From positions 2,351,783-2,415,782 of the forward strand of contig JAYKAV010003266.1 of NCBI GenBank assembly GCA_035582835.1: a stretch of 64,000 nucleotides of DNA. Direction: 5' to 3'. Of this stretch, positions 1 to 9,539 are shown piece after piece (positions within the stretch are counted from its first letter, which is position 1; each line of letters opens with the position of its first letter). The stretch is from Phoebastria nigripes. Its lineage: Eukaryota > Chordata > Aves > Procellariiformes > Diomedeidae. The position numbers were made by a program, and so were the translations under genes. The notes below the pieces were generated by a model, which worked only from the letters and a program-made list of their open reading frames with translations, was not told the DNA's origin and made no database searches.

Positions 1-236
1 AACCAAGCTGCTGATGTAGCTGGTTTGGCAACCTCTGGCCTACATTTTTATTTGTTCCCCTGTGATGTGCTGGGATCCAGTTCATTAACTGAAGTGCATC
101 ATGCTCACTCAGATTTACCATCCTATATAGATTTTAGACTGCTGGAAATTCATATACATTATTCAGTCTTGCATAATTTAAAAAAAAAAAAAAAAAAGTA
201 TTTCACAGCTTAGTGATATCTTTCCCTCCATTCCAG
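1..236 (+). other. PIGR: PIGR intron (upstream part beyond window)
   Basis: Presumed intron ahead of the transmembrane exon. It contains an 18-base A run at 180-197 just before the polypyrimidine tract. No exon is seen in it. Confidence 0.6.
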
Positions 237-355
237 CTCTGATCAAAGCCATGGCCCCAATACACTTCCTTTAATCCTGGGCCCTGTTGGTGCGGTGCTC
301 CTGATCCTCGTGACAGCTTTCGCCGTTTTTAAATACAGGCAGCTGAAGAGATCTG
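237..355 (+). CDS. PIGR: PIGR transmembrane exon
   Basis: The acceptor follows ttccctccattccag and the donor is tctg|gtgag. The first base completes a codon from the previous exon outside the window, and the exon ends in phase 1. It encodes a juxtamembrane SDQSHGPN stretch, a helix of about 22 hydrophobic residues, and a basic stop-transfer segment KYRQLKRS. Confidence 0.93.
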
Positions 356-2072
356 GTGAGTCCCTGCCTTTTCTAGTCTCTCAAGAAACGTCAGCAATAT
401 TAAGACGAAGGCGATGCCTTGTGCACGCTGCCATCTCTGCCGGGCTGAGCTGCTCCCCTGGTCCCCCTCATGCGATGGGCAGACAAGGGACCCTGCTTCT
501 CCCACTGACCCCATCTATACAGCTCCAACACCCAGCATACAGGGTGCCTGGGCTGAGAAAGAAACCACCCCTCCGTGGGCTTTGCGCATGGCATTGTACG
601 GTGTCTCCTTGCACAGAGGCAGTTCGGATGCCAATGCACTCGCACCGACTGAGCAAGCATGCAGGGTATTTATCTCCTCCCTCTTAACAGACCTGGTGTC
701 CGTCGGGAGCTACAGGACAAACATCAGCATGTCAGACTTCGAAAGCGTGAAGGAGTACAGCGCAAGCAATAACGCCTGCGTGAAAGAGAGCCAGGAGACT
801 CAGATAGGAGGGGACGGTAGGTTGCTGACTGATGGGCTTGCTCTCCATCCCCAGCCCTGGGGTGAGGGGTGCCGGGGAGGGATTTGCAGAAGGACCCTAC
901 AAAAGCCACAGAAATACCTGCCCACCAATGGCCCCCACACCCTAACACCCCCCTTTCTCTCCCTGCAGAGTTCATCACCACTGCGGCCGCCCCAGAAAGT
1001 GCTGCCGAGACAAAGAAGGCAAAAAGGGTAAGAGGAGGCAGGAGAGAGCCCACCGACCTGGGAGGCACCGGCACAGCCCTCCAGCCTCTGCCAAAGGAGC
1101 TGCCTCCTCCCAGGGGGCTTTTTTTATACCCAGGTGCTCTCCATCGTACCTGGATCCAGCCACCTGCTGCAGAGCAGCCTCCATGGGGGACCTTAACCCT
1201 TTCCTGGCCCCACGTTTTAGCAGAGACAATAATACAGTACACCAAGTCAGCCCCAGGTAGCATCAGGAAGGTTGGGGTTGGGTTGTTACCATAAATATAA
1301 AACACTGGAATAAGCAGATGACCAGAGGCCAGAGCACATCCCACCCCCCAGCCTTCCCCCAGCGCTGTGCTCCCACGCGGGCAGGGGTTCAGGGGGCAGA
1401 GGTGGGCAGGGAGGTCTCTGCTGTCCCAAGGGCCGTGACTTGATCTGGTGACCCTGGCAAGTCCCTGCCTCCCCCCTGCCTCCCCTCCCCTTGGGTAAGC
1501 TGACGGTCGAATGGCACCACTCAGCAGTAACCAAAGGTGCCAGATGCAAGCCCTTCTTTTTAAAAGCCCCTAACCAAAGGTGATATGTTGGTGTTGTAAG
1601 TGCCAAGAGCTGAACTGGAGTGATAAAGGAAACTATCAGGAAACCAGTAAAACCCAGCAGCTTTAGGACAGGTGAGCTGGATGCTGACATGCAGGGACAG
1701 GCATGCCGCGGAGTCCCAAACTTGCAAATGTTTGAGGTCTTCCCGGGGCCGAGCAAAGGCGTGATGCTCTCGCGTCGGCACTGGTGTGACCCGCCGGATT
1801 GTCCCACTCGTCCAGTCTGCCCATATCATCCCAAGAAGCTCATGGCCCTGCGGTGCTGCCTGTGTTAATGCTGTCCTTTCCCCTGCCATGCGCTGCTGTC
1901 TGTCCCTGGCCACCTAACAGTGTCCTCCTGTCCTTCCTAGAACTCCAAGGAGGATGCTGACCTCGCCTACTCCACCTTCCTCCTCACCTCCGGCAGCATC
2001 GCACAGGGTCACTCCGCAGGGGACAGCGCTGCCCCGGCCGTGCCCCCCCCGAACTGGGAGGACCAGATCTGA
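237..2072 (+). CDS. PIGR: Polymeric immunoglobulin receptor, 3' part (last four coding exons)
   Basis: This is the C-terminal end of the receptor that binds dimeric IgA/polymeric IgM at the basolateral epithelial surface and carries it to the lumen, where the ectodomain is shed as secretory component. Coding exons are 237-355, 691-816, 969-1027 and 1941-2072, all with AG acceptors and GT donors. Joined phases are consistent and give 144 residues to a TGA stop. The first exon carries a short juxtamembrane stretch and one hydrophobic transmembrane helix (LPLILGPVGAVLLILVTAFA) followed by KYRQLKR. The next encodes the tail motif SYRTNISMSDFE, matching the conserved mammalian PIGR sorting and phosphoserine region. 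The Ig-like domains lie upstream of the window. FCAMR is unlikely because its tail is different. The family call is firm; the exon numbers are not known from this window. Confidence 0.95.
691..816 (+). CDS. PIGR: PIGR cytoplasmic sorting exon
   Basis: Flanked by ctcttaacag and ggtagg. It encodes 42 residues beginning DLVSVGSYRTNISMSDFE. In mammalian PIGR the equivalent segment carries the basolateral sorting signal and a serine whose phosphorylation promotes transcytosis, and both the RT..SMSDFE core and the serines are present here. Confidence 0.94.
969..1027 (+). CDS. PIGR: PIGR cytoplasmic tail exon (TETKKAKR segment)
   Basis: Acceptor ccctgcag, donor agg|gtaaga. It encodes EFITTAAAPESAAETKKAKR, which aligns with the TTESTTETKEPKKAKR stretch of the human tail. 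59 nt plus the carried base make exactly 20 codons. Confidence 0.92.
1941..2072 (+). CDS. PIGR: PIGR last coding exon with stop
   Basis: Acceptor tccttcctag. The frame begins NSKEDADLAYSTFLL, matching the SSKEEAEMAYKDFLL segment of human PIGR, and ends NWEDQI then TGA at 2070-2072. The extreme C-terminus is proline-rich (AAPAVPPPN) and differs from mammals. Confidence 0.93.
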   Translation, partial: NSKEDADLAYSTFLLTSGSIAQGHSAGDSAAPAVPPPNWEDQI

Positions 2073-2555
2073 AGGCGAGGCGAGGGACCAAGAGGCAGCA
2101 GCAACTGGGACCGGCTCTACCTTGAGGATCAGAGCAAGACATCAGCAAGCAGCACTGTTTATTGCTACCACAATTTGCTATAGCTTGACCTTTTTTTGCT
2201 TAAATTCAGCTTCGAGCAGTGATTTAGGAGGAATCGTGAGATGCCAAACGGGGTGGCTGGGCTGGAGGTGCAGGTCTGAGCAAGCAGGTCGAACTGGGAA
2301 ATGGCAGGAGCTCGAGTAGCTTAGCCCACCGATGGCCCCAGCCCCACCAGTGCCCTTCCAACATGGTGGGCTCTCAAAGGCCAGAAGGCGCATTTTAAAA
2401 AAATCTCATTTTCTTTTAAAGGCAGCTGGAAAACCCTCTAGAACAACTCACGCTTTTGATTCCTCTAAGCTTTCTCATCCAGAGGGCAGTACCTGCAGAC
2501 CAGACATGGTCTGAAGTGTTTTTATGCACAAGCAATAAAGAATACCACTGGCTTT
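2073..2555 (+). other. PIGR: PIGR 3' UTR
   Basis: Sequence from the PIGR stop codon to about 15-20 bases beyond a canonical AATAAA. The exact cleavage site cannot be seen. No second open frame or conserved motif is recognised in it. Confidence 0.7.
2534..2539 (+). terminator. PIGR: PIGR polyadenylation signal AATAAA
   Basis: The first AATAAA downstream of the PIGR stop, about 460 bases after it, in the context gcaataaagaat. It is the only good candidate close to the gene end. Confidence 0.75.
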
Positions 2556-2559
2556 CAGC

Positions 2560-5500
2560 AGACCAGGGGGACTCGCAGTGCGTGGGAGGGCGCAGGGAGA
2601 CTGCACCCAAAGAGGCGCAGTAAGGATGCATTTTGGGGGGGAGCTTTCTCCTCCTCTTGCTGCAGCATTACGGCATCACATCTGGTGTTGCAAATGGCAC
2701 AGGACAGTAGGAGAAACCCACAATTAAGGGAGAGAAACAGGAAATGTTGTGGGTAATCTCATGTGCATTTTCATCAACAGCAGGAATCGATCACAAAATG
2801 AGATTAATTAGTATGACAACCTATCAGCAGCCTATATAGCCGCTTAGACAATAGGCACCGGTGTTCACTAGCACTGTATTTGCATAGTACAGACCAAATT
2901 CCCCAGAGCAGCTGAACCAACAATCTCCCATTTCTGACCTGGAGTCGGAACAACTGAGCCCAATCCGTGCTCCTCTGCCACGGAGCCACCCTGCTGAGGG
3001 TGGCCTTGAAAACCCACCCTCTGCTTAATAAACCTGAGCCACACATCACTCACACATTTTCCCTGGCTGACTTCATGTTTACCCAGGTGGAAACGAGAAT
3101 GACTGTAATTAAATGTTGTCTCTTGGTCTTATTTTTGAGAGCAGATGACTAAACAGAGAAAAGTAATTTCTTGATGCATAGATTTCCCAACAGCAGCATG
3201 ACACTGTCAGTTAGATGCGGGTACAGAAAGCCGAATAGCCCGCAGATAAAGCAATGTAGGAAGCAGCAATGAGGAAGAAGTTGTGACAAAGCAGAGAAGC
3301 AATTTTCCCTGAAAACCAGGAATGGGCTGGGCCGGTGCTTACCTGGCTAGGAGAGGGGCTGTGGAGGTGACCGACAGGGCCAGAGCTGCTCAGGAGAGAA
3401 GGGGCAGAACCTGCACAGATAAATTCAAATTTGTGAGCCCGTGTTGGTTTTGTGCAGCTCCAATAGCAAGCCATAAAATATAAAGAATGAGGAGCATCAC
3501 CCTGGCTAGAGCCTGAGCTGGTGGTCTTACGGTAACACCACAAATATATTTCTGTTTTAGTAAAATATTAGCTACACTTTAAAATGAAAACAGTATGGTA
3601 GCTCAGCAAGGTGTCAGGCAATGGCTGTGTGTGTTTGCCTACAGACACAGAGTTTTCATCAAGGATAAAAACCAAATTATTCCTGAATCCTGGACCTCCC
3701 CACAATAAGCGCTGAGATGAGCTTGGCTCACTGTGAGTAGGAGGGCAGCAGCTCCAGTGGTATTTGTGTTTCCCCTCCCTGCATTTGTGTTTTCAGGGCT
3801 GCTCTCACATCCACATTGCAATAGTCATCACCTTACTGATATCAGGGCTCAAATGTCAGGTTATAGCTCATCTGCCTCATCTCCTGGGCGGCATCCCCTC
3901 GGCAGCACGGTGGGAAGGGGCTTGGATATTGGAAAGGGTGAGGAGGGGCCAGGACAGGTCTGCGCCTGCCTGGAGTTGCTGGAAATGAATGAATTATTCT
4001 GGTGCAATAGGAAAGGCATGCGCTTGGAAAGTGTCCTCGGGGGTGAGCAGTCATAAAGCTGCAGGAGAACGCTAAGGTTTGGAAATTTCTGAGAGGAGAA
4101 AACCCCTTTTGCTCTCCCTTTGCAAATCCGCTTCCTCTTCAACCTGCCCGCCGGCATCCTTTTCTCAGCTCCACTCTCCCACACCGCGCTGGGAGCAGCG
4201 AGAATGAGCTAAACTCCCGGGAGAGGTGCAGAGGGTGAGAAACGTGGGGGGGCTGAGCATCCTGCCAGCCGGCTCTGCCTGCACCCCTCAGCCCCGGCAG
4301 CTGCCTGCCCGCGGCTCCTGCTCCTTCCGACCGCTGACACTTCCATCTGGCACCCCATTTCCAACGGGGCATGTCCCTGGGCTACTGCAGTGCTTTGCAG
4401 TGGATGGGAAAGCGTAAACTTAGTTTGACATGAAAGCAATAAAACATGCATGGATTGAGGCATGCAACCCTCCGCACAGGACACAAAATCAATGAAATCT
4501 GATAAATAATAATAATTGTGACAGCGTAAGCTGAGGATGTGGAATAAAACTCACACTGCTCACTCAAGCTGTGATCCAGAGCCCACCGCGATCAATGGAA
4601 AGGTCCACAGGGACCTCACCAAGCAGCCCCATCTCCTTCACCAGACTGCCAAACGTGCTGACTGACTTCCTTTGGTCAGTGATGAGCTGTGGTATCTCAT
4701 CGCATCACTGCTTCATTCCTAGTGGTTTTTCTTTAACAGAAAGTCATGGTACATGCAAGATACCTGTCATTCTTAAATGGTTGATTTCAAGCGTGATGGT
4801 GTTGGAAGATTGGCTTTCGTGAACACTGACAGAGCGTGGAGGGATGCATTCACCCGTTCATGCCCTGACACCAGGACAAATGAAAGTCACACTGTAAAAA
4901 CTCATGAGAAAGCAAAGTAAAAGAATCAAAGCCCCGAGAGGCTTTCCTTTGGCATAAACAAATATTTGAGGGAGGATAGTGAGCAATCAAGGAGATCTTT
5001 CCTTTAAAAGTGAATCACCAAATCCCGCTCAGCATGAAGCTCATGCATATGCACTATAGGCAAATGCTGGTAAGCTCACCCAGCCAGGTCACCAATGGGC
5101 CTTTTGGGGAAGGTACAAGGAGTCTCCTCCTCCTCTGCAGCTCTTCATTCTGCTGGCGCCCGATGAAAGGCGCAGCGCCCACCGGCCTCACGCAAGGCTC
5201 CAGTGATGCTGGTGTGCTGCTGGAGGTCTTGACCAGGGTCCTCCTGTGATTGGGATGAAACCAAGGCAGTGACTAGGTTCTCCTTGAGGACACGAGGACC
5301 TTATTCCATAGTAACAAAATCCTGTTAAAGAGCCTCTTCTGCAGTTAAAGCCTTCCCTGTGTCACCTCTGTAGCATCATTAGAAATTGCCCAAGCTGGGA
5401 GCAGCCAGCCCTCCATCCATCTCAGCTGCTGGAGCTTGCCCGTGCCCATGGGCAGGAAAGGGAGAGGTGGAGAGTGTTGGACTGTCCCATGGGAATAGAG

Positions 5501-5790
5501 GTGCTGAGAAGAGGTTTGTGCAAGCGTGAAGGATTCCGACCTAGAAGCAATGACTTGACCCTAACAGCAATAAGAGTTGCTCAGAGCCAGGGGAGAGCAT
5601 GCAGCGCCCTGGTTGTGCTCATGCCGGCAGGAGTTTTGATACACCTTGCTCAGCTTAGTTGATCCTTAGAGCAAAATGCACCCAGTCAGAGATCTACCCT
5701 CCAGTCTTATTCAAGCCTTATGTCTAATGAATGCAGCAGTAAGACTTCATCACTTGAAATATTAGGACTAGAGTGCTACCAGGGACATAA
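2560..5790. other. Intergenic, PIGR to CR1; no gene seen
   Basis: About 3.2 kb with only short chance open frames on both strands. I looked for the IL-20-family helix D signature (GE-D-ILL-W) and for Ig-like receptor exons (FCAMR/FCMR), which flank PIGR in mammals, and saw neither. Confidence 0.55.
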
Positions 5791-6253
5791 ACATAGAATC
5801 ATAGAGTCATAGAATCATAGAATCATTAAGGTTGGAAAAGACCTCTAAGATCATCAAGTCCAACCGTCAACCCAACACCACCATGCCCACTAAACCATGT
5901 CCCTAAGCGCCTCATCTACATGTCTTTTAAATACTTCCAGGGATGGTGACTCCACCACTTCCCTGGGCAGCCTGTTCCAATGCTTAACCACTCTTTCACT
6001 AAAGACATTTTTCCTAACGTCCAATCTAAACCTCCCCTGGCGCAACTTGAGGCCATTTCCTCTCATCCTATCGCTAGTTGCTTGGCAGAAGAGACCAACA
6101 CCCACCTCGCTGCAACCTCCTTTCAGGTAGTTGTAGAGGGCGATAAGGTCTCCCCTCAGCCTCCTCTTCTCCAGGCTAAACAGTCCCAGTTCCCTCAGCT
6201 GCTCCTCCTAAGACTTGCTCTCCAGAACCTTCACCAGCTTCGTTGCCCTTCTC
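5791..6253 (-). mobile_element. CR1 LINE, 5'-truncated copy 1
   Basis: The 3' end of an avian CR1 on the minus strand. The terminal tail appears on the plus strand as repeated ATAGAATCAT units at 5793-5826, followed by the typical CR1 3' UTR and the end of its ORF2. The minus-strand frame includes [20 protein letters not shown]. Similarity stops near 6253, so only about 460 bases remain. The partial reverse-transcriptase protein is a remnant, not a gene. Confidence 0.93.
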
Positions 6254-7125
6254 AACATCCAAGCAGCTTGTGCTAATAAGCGGCATTTACCTGGGCCCTG
6301 ACACCAGGTGTATATAATACCTCCTGGCTGCTTGGAGAGATGATCTGGGTGGTCTTGGTTCATTTGCTAACTCATTAGTCCTCTGCCATTGTCAGATACT
6401 GCACCAGTATCTGTATTAACACCTTGTGGGAAAACACAGTGGAAAAGGGATTTAGAGCATGCAGAACCAGTGAGTTCCAGCAATGTGTGTGCAGCCACTG
6501 GTGGCTAAAAGAGCCCAAAAAGGGTGAACACAGACCAGAGCTATACATTATGCACAATAATAATGGTCTCGTGGACAAGCTGGGGTGATTTAGTGTCATT
6601 CAGGTCTCTCTGGTATGCCAGGAACGATGCATCACCTCTGGGACGCTAGCATTACCAGGAGTGACAATATCTGCTATGAAAGGGCACCATGGTGAATTCA
6701 GAAAGTTTCACCAACAAGAAACATCATTCCTCAGAATTTTGACAAACAAATTCAGCACAGTTTCAAGTGGGGTTTATTTACAGTAATTGCAACAGATTTC
6801 CACAAAACGTACTACTGAGTGTCAGTAAATTACACAATACATACAAGAACATTTTTCTATTCAGCAACCACATATCTTGCATAGAAAGTTTTCTTTTCCT
6901 GATAAGGCAGAAAATATCATCTCAAAAGGAAACACAGATTTCTAAGGCCTGACATACCTGCTTGGACCGATTCACCCTGTGCACCTTGTTTCAGCCAGAG
7001 CAATCAGCGGCAGCAGTCACATAAGACTGAGCCCAGATTTATGAGCACTGCTCTGCAACACTAACTACACCAGAGTAGTTCCAGCAGGCACTCAGCACTC
7101 ATGAATATTCATTCCCTATACAAAA
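6254..7125. other. Intergenic between CR1 and IL19 3' end
   Basis: No gene is seen. A minus-strand AATAAA (TTTATT on the plus strand at 6773-6778) could serve a longer IL19 3' UTR, but the nearer signal at 7148 is the simpler choice. Confidence 0.5.
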
Positions 7126-7129
7126 ATTT

Positions 7130-7475
7130 TATAATTTAAACAATACTTTTATTAAATGATCACAGCTTATGTCTGCTAGCAAGAGGAACCCTTTTAGATT
7201 TTCCCTTGGAGAGCATCCTTTGATAGAAGTCAGCTAAGAGAGTGCTATGCTGATTTGATCGAACTCGGTATTTCCATCTTAATGCAAGACTCTGCTGATG
7301 CATTCGCCTATGTACCTGGCTAGCAAAACACCCAGTGTTCGATTGAACACAGCTGCAATCAGTGAGAAACTGCACTGATACAGTACATTATTTTCCCGTT
7401 CACCGCTGGTGTGTGCAATGTCCCAGCAGCTTCGTTAGCCCCGGCCGTTGGTGGGTCATTAATGCCTTCTGCTCC
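7130..7475 (-). other. IL19: IL19 3' UTR
   Basis: Minus-strand sequence from the TAG to just beyond the first AATAAA. An ATTTA pentamer (TAAAT on the plus strand at 7154-7158) sits next to the poly(A) signal. The boundary is approximate. Confidence 0.6.
7148..7153 (-). terminator. IL19: IL19 polyadenylation signal AATAAA
   Basis: Reads TTTATT on the plus strand, about 325 bases downstream of the IL19 stop. A second one at 6773-6778 is a distal alternative. Confidence 0.65.
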
Positions 7476-7553
7476 CTAACGAGACTTCTCCATCCAGTCT
7501 AGTAGGATGTCCAGCTCACCCAGGGATTTAATTGCTGCAGATGTGACATTCAG
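7476..7553 (-). CDS. IL19: IL19 exon 5 (C-terminal helix) with stop
   Basis: Acceptor atttcag, 25 codons plus TAG. It contains the family signature AAIKSLGELDILLDWMEKSR, the strongest evidence for an IL-20-subfamily member. Confidence 0.94.
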   Translation of the reverse strand: MNVTSAAIKSLGELDILLDWMEKSR

Positions 7554-9412
7554 CTGAAATGATATAAAGGAACAAGTCGTAAGCAAAGATAGCGAGTACA
7601 ACCCAATGTAAAGAGAATCTGAGTATCCGTGTTAATTACTAGGCTTAGTCATCAACTTACCCCTTCATAGTTTGCAAGTATTTGCTTAAATTTTTCAGCA
7701 GATTCCTGTCCACACATGCACTTATTTTGCTTGTGCTAGAAAAATAAGATAGAATTCATTAGTTTGGGGGGTTAATTTTTAAAAATAAGAGATCAGTTTC
7801 TAATTATGCTGGAAATTACTGTATAGACTGAGACCTTGTTAAACTCTGGAAAAGGCTGCAGGTCCTTAAATCAGACTTCAGCTAAGAACAAAGTTTACTT
7901 TGATAGACAGAGGGACAGGATAAATATCGTTCTTGAGAACTAACGTGGGAGTTAGCTCATGAGTTGGCAAGTATAAAAATTTCTCAGCAGACGTATGCAC
8001 TCTTCACATCATGCTTCTTTGTATTCTTGTTAAAACCATTTTTATAAGTAACAATTTTGTAACCTTATAAAATGCCTAGGTTTATTTATATACCCAACAC
8101 TAACAGATGAAACTAAACTGTAGCAATACCCAAGACTTACACACTGCTCGAGTTTCCTCTTCACGCTGAGGAAGGAGTTGGCTATGCTGCTGATTTTTCG
8201 GTTGACATACGAATCCTCGGTCTTGCAGTGTTTGAAGACTTTGTCCATGTAGAAGTTGAAGAGGTGATGGGTGATGCAGCATCTATCTGAAGACTTAAGA
8301 AATAAATTTCATTTTTAAAAGGTCTTCCAAACTTTAAACCTGTAGTTGCCAGCCTTTCTGCCCCCCTCTAGAATAAAACATCTCTTAACACCAAGCACGG
8401 TAGCCGAGCACAGCGGGATGTTTTGACTCATATAAAGCTTTTTCAGTGATGCTTGATGTAAATTGATAATGTATATAGGAATTATTTTAGACTGATTTTC
8501 CAGGAGATCCATCCTCAGCAAGTCTCACTGAGTCAACGAAATAATTAGCTGATTTTGTAGCTGGGTATTAGAGGCTGAGTCTTGAAGCAGTGGCCCATGT
8601 CTAGTGCCTTAGAGTGTAAGAGAGCTGCAAAATACTTATTTATAATATATTTCACCTCCCAAGATCACATTCACCTGCTTTTCGATTCTTTAATAACTTT
8701 GCATGCAAATCCTGATTCACCTCGCTATGCCTCCACTGGACGAGGTGGTGGGGAGCCACAGCTAAAGCTCCTGTAACGGGAGCATCACATGCAACAACAA
8801 CAAAAAAAATCTCTGCCCACCATTTCTGGAAAGACAGTCAGGGTGAAAGCCCGGTGCAGGAACTGGCAGAGGGACACCCACCTCTTTTCGCATATGTGAT
8901 CTGCATCACTTTATCCTCCCTGACCTGCGCTGTCTGCCAGCACCTGTGTTTTGCAGGAACTTAGAAGAAGTCATGGTATTGAACAACTTCCCCAAACGCC
9001 CTGAGCTGGTACACCTCATGACTGGTGTTAGGATACTAGCTGGTCAAAATTATTCAGAGAAAAACTGGAGACATGGTAAGGACACCTACCTTAACCTTGT
9101 GCAGAGAGTGCGGGTGAGACAAGATGCTCAGGGTCCTGATGGGGTCTCTGGCTTGCTGCACGGGAGAAGATAAAGTTGGTGATGTACATGCTGCTTCGGG
9201 AGCAGCCGACTAAAGAGCTTCCCAGCTCTGCAAGAGCCCAGAGCAATACTTACGATGTTGGCTTTAATTGCAGTGAAACCAGACCTAATCTCAGTCATGC
9301 TCATTGAAATCCTGCAGGGTCCAAAGTGGAAGATTTTGTTCCCAGCTGTCGGCATCAAATTCAACCAGCACGACATGGAGAAGAGGCAGAGGAACAAGTG
9401 GGATCCCTTCAT
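7476..9412 (-). CDS. IL19: Interleukin-19-like cytokine (IL-20 subfamily), complete
   Basis: A secreted alpha-helical class II cytokine that in mammals signals through the IL20RA/IL20RB receptor and STAT3, mainly on epithelium. Coding exons, 5' to 3', are 9412-9254, 9155-9090, 8293-8141, 7735-7661 and 7553-7476, all phase 0, giving 176 aa (human IL19 177, IL20 176). A hydrophobic signal peptide spans about residues 1-24. The six family cysteines are C33, C80, C81, C126, C132 and C134. The middle (KISSIANSFL) and AAIKSLGELD match IL19, while ILLDWME resembles IL20. An N-glycosylation site NVT lies at 153. The start is the only Met before a signal peptide in exon 1. It lies between PIGR and IL10 as in mammals and is divergent from IL10. 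Family is certain; IL19 rather than IL20 is inferred. Confidence 0.93.
7661..7735 (-). CDS. IL19: IL19 exon 4
   Basis: Acceptor ttttctag, donor ggg|gtaagt. 25 codons, beginning HKQNKCMCGQESAEKF. It holds the last two conserved cysteines (C132, C134), in the place of CHC in mammalian IL19/IL20. Confidence 0.91.
8141..8293 (-). CDS. IL19: IL19 exon 3 (CC motif, helices C-D)
   Basis: 51 codons from SSDRCCITHHLFNFYMDKVF to KRKLEQC before donor gtaagt. The acceptor chosen is ttatttcttaag|tct, because it keeps phase 0 with exon 2. A second AG seven bases downstream (tcttcag|at) is discussed in the findings. It contains SSIANSFL, shared with IL19, and one extra cysteine in FKHCKTED. Confidence 0.88.
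9090..9155 (-). CDS. IL19: IL19 exon 2
   Basis: Acceptor cccgtgcag, donor aag|gtaggt. 22 codons, QARDPIRTLSILSHPHSLHK then VK, the same length as the human IL19 segment QAKDTFPNVTILSTLETLQ then IIK. Confidence 0.9.
9254..9412 (-). CDS. IL19: IL19 exon 1 (signal peptide, helix A)
   Basis: 53 codons starting MKGSHLFLCLFSMSCW and ending FTAIKANI before donor gtaagt. It carries the signal peptide and the first conserved cysteine in GPCRIS. The IL10 exon 1 in this window has the same coding length, 159 nt. Confidence 0.92.
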
Positions 9413-9526
9413 GCTGCTGCAGGATGCAAACGCGCTGGCTGCCTGGGAGACCTGTTCAAGGAAGACAATATTGCCTCTCTATCTTTCCTAAATAACACAG
9501 TCGTAATGCTTATGAAAATACACATA

Positions 9527-9535
9527 TTTTATATA
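9527..9535 (-). promoter_or_regulatory. IL19: Candidate IL19 TATA box
   Basis: Minus-strand TATATAAAA, about 115 bases upstream of the IL19 ATG. It would place transcription start near 9500 with a short 5' UTR. Mammalian IL19 also uses upstream non-coding exons, so this may be only one promoter. Confidence 0.45.
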
Positions 9536-9539
9536 CTAC

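Noticed and set aside
5890..6105. Minus-strand protein frame resembling a conserved domain
   Set aside because: It is the end of CR1 ORF2, repeated at 18.6 kb; a retroelement remnant, not a host gene.
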